In this document: positions 57,491-64,000 of the stretch, piece by piece | How positions within the stretch are numbered: position 1 is the stretch's first letter | Layout: each line of letters begins with the position of its first letter | Assembly: GCF_029784155.1 (NCBI RefSeq) | Contig: NC_073692.1 | Location: 23,584,444-23,648,443, forward strand | Direction of reading: 5' to 3' | DNA from: Uranotaenia lowii | Lineage: Eukaryota; Arthropoda; Insecta; Diptera; Culicidae | Length of the DNA: 64,000 nt | Made by a program: the position numbers and the translations under genes | The notes under the pieces: model-generated | What the model saw: only the letters and a program-made list of their open reading frames with translations | Told to the model about the DNA's origin: nothing | Database searches by the model: none

Positions 57491-57879
57491 CGTTTGAACA
57501 TTTTGTGTTGTCAAAATCGAACGATTTTTTTTCCCAACTTTGTTTTTACTTAGTACCACATTTTTTATCATGTTTTTGATGCATTTATCACTTTTCGTGT
57601 TTTGTCGATAGTTTTGTTTTTTGCCATATTTGCTATTTATGTCATTGTATTATGTCTATCATGCTAATATGTCTAAATTGTATTGGTCCTATTAAAGCGA
57701 AAAAAAAAGTTATTTTGTTTCTGTTATTTGTTTGATTTAAGGAAATGTGCCAAAATCGGATGTTTCCAAAATCGAGTGTTGCCAAAAACGATCGGAGTTT
57801 GTATTGTGGTTGCTTTGTGCGATTTTGGGTCACTTACAGCATTTCAGAGTAAAGCAAAATGAGAAAATCGACTACTACT

Positions 57880-58310
57880 CGTTTAGCCCTTTTACCCAAT
57901 ACCAATATTGTTGGGGTTTCAACACTTTTAAAGTTCAGCGGAAACCGCCATCTTGAATTTCGATGGCGTCAAATAACGAACTTCGACTTTTACTGGTTCA
58001 TCTCTTTCAACTAATACCCATATTGTAAGGGTTTGAGGCGATTTTCAGTCATTTACAATATTTTTAAGTTGAGTAGTAGCCGCCATCTTGGAATTTAAGA
58101 TGGCGACGGGCAACGAAATTCGACTTCTACTCGTTTATTACTTTCACCTAATAACAATATCAAGAAGGTTTCATGATATTTTCATTTATTTACAACTTTG
58201 AAAATAAAAGCGGAAGCCGCCATCTTGTATTAATGATGGCGTCAAGCAACAAATTTTGTTCCTCCTATTTGAACCCTTTCACTTAATACTCATATTGTAG
58301 AGTTATTCAT
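57880..58310 (-). repeat. ~137-bp tandem array, - orientation, three to four units
   Basis: The same unit in reverse orientation: tttagcccttttacccaata near 57883 and related words near 57997, 58135 and 58272. The palindrome gccatcttg...aagatggcg occurs once in each of three units. It faces the + array across about 390 bases that include T-rich decayed satellite-like sequence. Confidence 0.78.
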
Positions 58311-60884
58311 TCCACTTCCGGTAATTCGAAGTTTTCATAGATTTTTAGAATTTTTTATTATTTTAACTCAAAATCAACACACAGAACTTATCAAAAATGT
58401 GTAAAAATGGGAATTCCAATTCAAATATGTGCTATCTAATCTGAGCGTGTCCTGTTTTGACATCTTGATCGAGAACTGTCACTAAGTTTTATGGCGGTTT
58501 AATAATCAGGCACTGAGTGCTATTATAGAACATGCAAAAGAGAGCTTGGAGCAAACTTCTAAGTTTGTGTTTTGTTATAGTTTAAACATAGCATTCCTAA
58601 CTTTTTCTAAATAACTGAAACAGTATGTTTAATGAAAGATTTATGACCGTTTTCAAAACTATCTGAAAACAGATGGTCGATTCAAGAATATAAGCATTTT
58701 GCATGACCATAATAAAACCATCATAAAACGAGCTGCACAAAAAAAGCCATAATAAAACCATAATAAAACATCGAAATGCTATTTAGCTTGATCTGTGTTA
58801 CTTGGGTTGTTTACAAACTTACAATAGTAGGCTTTTGCTTTTCATAGGAGACGGAATAGCTGCGCGTGGTTTTTAATAAAAAAAAAAAGTTGGAAAAAAC
58901 CATAAAAAGCTATTTTGTTGAAGATTATAGGCAGAAAGTTGAAAGAAAAAAATTGAGTTTTTGCTTTTTTTTTCAATGATTGCCAAAACGGGATTTGAGC
59001 TTTATACTGGAAAATAGAATATTTTTCAATTTTTCATTAATATTCTTATTAAAAGTAAGTATGGGCTTCTAAATTCTTCAAGGTTAGTTGTATAAATATT
59101 ATAACTAATGTTTTATGGTGAATTTGCACATATAAAGAAGCAAACAATGCTTGGTTAACTCTGTATAAATACTTTAATATTTTCATTTTTGAAACAAACA
59201 GCGTTCCACTCAAAGCCATCGTATTCTAGATATAGCAAAAACTAGCAACTAGTTTTAGGATATGTTTTTGATAAGGCTTTCACCTATTCAAAAATATAAA
59301 ATTTACCACGGCGATCGGCAACGCAAACTTTATTTTTGCTTCCGAAAAACAGAACAGAGTAAGTGTTTTTACGCACACGCTCTCAAACCACTGGGCTCGC
59401 AGGGAGAGGCGGGCTATATGCGCATATTAAGGAAAGCACTCATTTTCTCCCATATTCCCATAGATAGGAGTCTGAAAACTATATACACATGAGCGGACAT
59501 CTGTTTTACGTACGTTAGAGCAATTTTTCTGTTAAAATCTCTTACAGGTTTTGTGAAAATAATTTTATAGTAAAAAAAGTCAAAATAGTCGATTTCCGAA
59601 ACTGGCGGGCTAAATGCGCATATTTATGTTTTAAGCTTTATTTCATAAACACTTGCAATATTTTCATATTTTTTCATTGAAAATGGTAGAAACGGATGTT
59701 AAGCATACGTCAAGGCTGAAATTTTGGTGAAATTTTTTACATCATAAGTTTTTTTACATGAAACATAGTTAGGTATGCCATATGGCCATATTTCATGGTA
59801 ATATTTTGTTCATATCGTATTTTTATCGAATCAGTATGAAGTTTTTCTTTTTTCGCTGTAAGATCGTAATGTTTCAATAGAGAAAAGTTAAAACATTATA
59901 AGACTTATCTATTTTCCTTGATATATGAATTTAACCTGCCTTGATATGGGCATTCAGAACCTGTCTCTTATTCCAATATCTTATCATATACAACCTTGCC
60001 AAAAGCTTCAATTTGTTGAATTTCCGATTTCCAGATGAATAAGAAAGAAAAACCATAAAAACTTTTATTCACAGAATCTGTACGCACGATAAATAAAGTT
60101 CAATATATTCATACAAAACTGACAAAAATTTTGTTTGAATTTTTAAATATTTTCGACTTTATACAAAAATTTAATTTTTTCATGCCATGTGTTAAAAGCG
60201 TATTACCCTCAAACTGTACTGATTAGATATGATGAATCTCCAGCCATATCGTCAATCGCCTGTATGCGCATATTACCCAACATGCGCATTTAGGAACACT
60301 TCCCCCTACATGGGAATTCTCTTTCTGAGTTTCTCATGTATAGTTAGCTTGTGCAGAGCAAAGGCGAGAGCAATTCATGGGAGTTTTTCTTCAACATGCC
60401 CTCTAGCCTAAAATTTCAACACCTATCAAGCTTTTTCCTATTGGCGCACTAATGCCTGTCTATCCACATTTCTTTCAAATTTCTATAAAATAAATTCTCT
60501 CTAGTTTCCATTCCGCCGCACATGCCATAAAAATTAAAATCATATAAAATTACGGCGATCAAAATCATATAACAAGGTTTAAAATATCATCGGTTTCTTT
60601 GTATTTCGTTTGGGGTCTCTTGCTTTCAGTTGTAAATAAAAATGATATAAAATGCGAGAAGGAAATCATAAAAATTTGGAAACAAAAAAAGTTAGTATAT
60701 GCTGATCAAAATTTTCTATTAAAAAAATTATAAAAATTGTTGAATTCATGTAGGTAGAGTGTCAAACTTTATTCGTGTTAATGTTTTTAATTTTATCTTT
60801 TCGTATTTTTCGTAACACATCCATCCAAATCATCTTGAAAGAGCAAAATTTACTAGATGACATGCACATAGCCTAGAGTTGCAC
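58311..60884. other. intronic, no gene seen; ATGCGCAT motifs
   Basis: AT-rich. The 8-bp palindrome ATGCGCAT occurs at about 59418, 59613, 60263 and 60281, in similar contexts. Otherwise no recognisable feature. Confidence 0.5.
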
Positions 60885-61050
60885 TCCGTCCCGCAAAAGC
60901 GGGACATGTCCCGCTTTTTTGTTGAGTGTCCCGCTGTCCCGCTTTTTCCTCAAAATGTCCCGCTTTTTTTATCGGTAAAAATTTACAAAGTTAACTGACT
61001 AACAACGAAAAAAATCAAACTTTTAGTCTCATTTTGAATTCTGTGATGAA
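60885..61050 (+). repeat. GCGGGAC dispersed repeat, copy 2
   Basis: cgtcccgcaaaagcgggaca followed by four more GTCCCGCT(n) blocks and a T/A-rich continuation. It matches 33180-33352 on the opposite strand. A small related cluster with two GTCCCGC blocks is at 61796-61832. Confidence 0.68.
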
Positions 61051-62721
61051 CATAAAATCATTCAAATACATCTTTCCCAAATAACACTGAATGATTAATG
61101 AGAATTTTCAGGCCACTTATGAAACTTAAACTTGGTCTTGTAGCCTGTTATAAAACCTGAAATGTTGCTTGGTTTTTTTCAACATAAACAGCATTTTTCA
61201 TAGTTTATTTAAGGCAATACTGAAGAACTCTAATGCTTTAGCATTACAGTAAGATTTTGATTCTGTTAAGTGTTCTTGGAGCAAGTTCAACCAATGTATG
61301 AAGAAAATATTGTTTAAGTTGCCTCCAAAAAATTATAGATTATAGAATTAAACAGAATAATTTTGGATCCGCAATCTTAGTTAAATTGCGTTATATTAAA
61401 CACCACCTTTTTCGACTAAATTGTCCAAAGTATATTAAGATGAAAGGTGATGGAAGTTTTCTTGAGTTTTCAAATTTTTTAACAAATTCCCTAAATAACC
61501 AACTAATTTTTAAACAAATTGCACAAAGATTTTTTTCACGGTATGAAATCCGCCTTTTTCATGAACGACTTGAAATATTTTCTCTCAAATAACGTGTAAA
61601 TTCGCGAAAACCGTGGAAAATAACAGTGCATATGGCAAAAAACCGTGTAATTAGAAGTCATGTAGAAAAACTGGGTAAAATCAATCTGCGTTTAAAAAAA
61701 CCTTAGTATACTTTCTATGAACAACTTGGCTGATGATGAAATTATAAGTTTGGCTACAAAATTAAGCGTTTTTCAAGATTTTCTTTTTTCGGCTGTGTCC
61801 CGCTTTTTCTTCGTGAAATGTCCCGCTTTTTTCTGAAAGTATCTGGTAAGTCTAATATAGCCAAATAGTAAAAAGTGACATAGCCCTGAAATCTTGTTCA
61901 AGCAATTATTTACGAACTAACGAATAACTGAAGATAATGTGGAAAACGGTCAGAATTAGCTTTGGTATGTTTTTGAGAAAATTTGATGCATCAGAAACAA
62001 ACCGAACGTTAATCACAAAATAGCTCATCAACAATAGACATTCAATTCAATAATAAAATCGTTCTTTGTGCAGATTTTTGTAGTTAATATTTTCTAAAAT
62101 CTGTTGTTTCAAATGTGCCATTACTATTTTAAGATTGCACAAAACTTTCATCATTTTTAACTAGCGATTTAACATGAAAACCGAGAAGGAAAATAACAGA
62201 TATAAGAAAAAAATATATAAAAAAAAATTCATTTTACTTACCGTTTAACCCAAAACTCACTACAAACTGTTCCCCCTTTCCCCTCAACGTAACACACTCA
62301 TATCAGATTTGCTATAAAAAATTCAAAGACCGTAACAAACAGATGGTGGGAATTGTTCTTTGTTTTTTAACTTTCGCCACCGACTGTTAAAGAAATAGCT
62401 AGTAATATTAAGGTAGCTACAATTTTAGTTGTATGTTAATTTATATATGTGTTATTCTACGTTACACTTATAACGTTCAAAAGTACCTATGAAAAGCACC
62501 TTTAAGTTTGTTTTTTTGTTCACATTTGGGTTGTTGAAAACCCCAAATGATAATTTTTATTCAATGTTTAACAGCACAAAGCTCCAAAAGAACCTGGTTA
62601 AAACAATACCTCTTAATCCTAAAATGTATAACTCATTCCCCTAATATTAATGTCTAGGCAATGCTAACTGCTTTGTATAAATCAAGCTAAAATTACTTGT
62701 TAGATGGCCACCTTTCCACAG
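61051..62721 (+). other. intronic, no gene seen
   Basis: AT-rich. It ends in a pyrimidine-rich acceptor (ccacctttccacag, 62708-62721). Confidence 0.5.
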
Positions 62722-63672
62722 CTTGAATCAATCGATACTAATAACCCTCTCACATCAGCAAACGCAACTCAGGAAGGATCTTCGTTCGAGAGTGCCTCTT
62801 CGCTGTATTCCTTGGCCCGGGTTGACGCTATCAGTGAAGACACACCACCGGTGGAGGAAATTCCTCAATCACCCCCTCACATTCCCGTTCTTCCCAAAGC
62901 CTCTCCGGCACATTCGGTAAGCAGCAGCAGCAGTGAAAGCTACGCGATGGCAACGAAGAAAAGTTCTCCTCCTCGAACGACAGTGTTGCCAAAAGCGATG
63001 GGTGGAAAGATCAAGATCAAACCCGAATCCATATCTGATGACGAACGCAGCGAAAAGCGATACTCGTCATCTCACGACGAAAAAGACTTGGGCAAGGGAA
63101 CTTTAACGAGAGGTGCTCGGAGGGGTCGCGATTGGAATGAGGAAGAGCGTCGAAGGAAAAAGAGCACCTTCAAGCTTGAGTTTGACAAAGATTCCCTAAG
63201 AACTTACACGACTCCGATGCTGAGACAGCCGAGCCCTGGCTTCAAGAAGCTATCCCCCGAGGACAAAAGTGCACTAAACGTATTGGATGGAGCGAGCCCT
63301 AGCGGTAAGCAGAAACGGTTCCGGCCTAAGACTAGAAAGTCACCTCGAGCACGAACGGCAACCGGTGGAGAGGAAACGACGATCGCTGCGAGTACACCGA
63401 TGCGACGGGCCAAGACTCCCTTGATACGGAGTCCGGAAAAACCTCCGAGTTCAACGCTGCCGGCGCATGTGACCGTGCCAAAATTGAGTCCAGCTCAGTA
63501 TTACTCACAAATTAAAAGTCCACCTTCGGGAAGCTCGCCCCGGAAACAGAAGATGCCCCCTACGGAACAACGATTGAAAGCAATTTCCACCGAGTCGCTG
63601 CGGTCCGTATCTCCCGGGTCCGATTCGGTGTTCTACAGCGAGGCGGACGGATTGTCCCAATCCGATCAACAG
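62722..63672 (+). CDS. large Ser/Pro-rich protein, exon 6
   Basis: 951 bases, 317 codons, between acceptor tttccacag and donor GTGAGC. It begins LESIDTNNPLTSANATQEGS and continues SFESASSLYSLARVDAISED. A second acceptor 37 bases in (ctctcacatcag at 62747-62758, preceded by a TACTAAT branch-like word) is in frame with direct joining to exon 5. Further on are basic-rich segments (RGRDWNEEERRRKKSTFKLE), LRTYTTPMLRQPSPGFKKLS and a poly-basic RFRPKTRKSPRAR. Near the end is RLKAISTESLRSVSPGSDS followed by VFYSEADGL. An ATG at 62704 with a stop directly upstream could be an internal start if transcription begins here. No catalytic domain is evident. Confidence 0.82.
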
Positions 63673-63772
63673 GTGAGCTATTTGATGCATCAAATTAGGT
63701 CTAAATCTTTTCAATTTTGTTCCAATCATTATATCGGTTCCAAAACAATCATCGCTCCAAATCCCCCCACAG

Positions 63773-64000
63773 GTCCACTGCCACCATTGCGGCAAGGAGG
63801 TCGAATCCGGGACGGGAACCGGAACTGGAGCCGCCGGCGAGTCGGAAGAATCGATGACCACCGCCCTAACGCTCGACTCGACCGACGGCGATCGACCGGA
63901 TATCGTACAGCCCCCGGAAGGCTTTGCCGATTCACCCGACTGCACCAAAACCGTCCACACCCGGCTGTACAAGAAGATGGACAAGCGATTTCGCTCCGAA
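63773..64000 (+). CDS. large Ser/Pro-rich protein, exon 7 (partial, runs off the edge)
   Basis: Starts in phase 0 after acceptor atccccccacag, 100 bases past exon 6. The 76 codons in the window begin [13 protein letters not shown], with a CxxC pair that could be half of a zinc site, then a Gly/Thr linker, [18 protein letters not shown] and the basic ending [17 protein letters not shown]. The exon continues beyond the window. Confidence 0.8.

Noticed and set aside
62704..62721. ATG at 62704 as the normal gene start
   Set aside because: A stop codon precedes it and upstream exons join in phase downstream of it; it is at most an alternative start.
63505..63984. 159-codon - strand frame at the right edge
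   Set aside because: It crosses the intron between exons 6 and 7 on the other strand and has no recognisable motif.

Overview
The window looks like AT-rich, transposon-dense genomic DNA from a dipteran insect, most likely a mosquito. The evidence is an Odd-skipped-family zinc-finger exon that I recognise as bowl, GT-AG introns as short as 55-126 bp next to introns of 7-11 kb, tRNA-derived SINEs, insect-type LINE ORF2 relics, a gypsy-like LTR element primed by a TGGCGCCC site, and Tc1, piggyBac-like and hAT-like DNA elements. No bacterial features were seen. A 500-base run of N at 16175-16674 is an assembly gap.

Only two host genes can be supported, both on the + strand. The first is the last coding exon of bowl (2744-4211), ending in a C-terminal eh1-type Groucho-binding motif. 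The second is a large unrecognised gene that starts near 30.8 kb and runs off the right edge. I can follow eight coding exons whose phases all agree (30825-30961, 31088-32692, 32789-32906, 42910-43322, 50435-50808, 51716-51777, 62722-63672, 63773-64000), about 1,296 codons of Ser/Pro/Gln-rich, largely disordered protein. The rest is introns and intergenic DNA filled with repeats.

Four large arrays of a 9-bp satellite dominate the layout: 1-2060, 22441-24222, 40317-42580 and 48986-50275. Three sit in introns and end 160-680 bp before an exon. Because the unit is 9 bp, they create huge open reading frames that are not genes. Decayed relatives of the same repeat lie around 18.3-19.0, 22.2-22.4 and 51.1-51.3 kb.

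Mobile elements by region: 4.9-16 kb holds SINE copies, inverted-repeat MITEs and a LINE 3' relic. At 25286-30608 is one non-autonomous LTR retrotransposon with 4-bp target duplications. Its 5' LTR carries a 902-bp TIR element that contains a spliced, secreted-peptide-like mini-gene on the - strand, the most unusual item in the window. Intron 3 of the large gene (33-42.9 kb) holds a TA-flanked MITE split by a palindromic piggyBac-like element, then a deleted Tc1 copy with long TIRs. Intron 4 (43.3-50.4 kb) holds a LINE relic split by an 818-bp foldback with an 8-bp duplication. The 11-kb last complete intron (51.8-62.7 kb) holds a TTA-flanked MITE and an inverted pair of ~137-bp tandem arrays, most of whose units carry a YY1/Pho-like AAGATGGC palindrome.

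All calls are by eye. Element families are assigned from terminal repeats, target duplications and protein motifs only.
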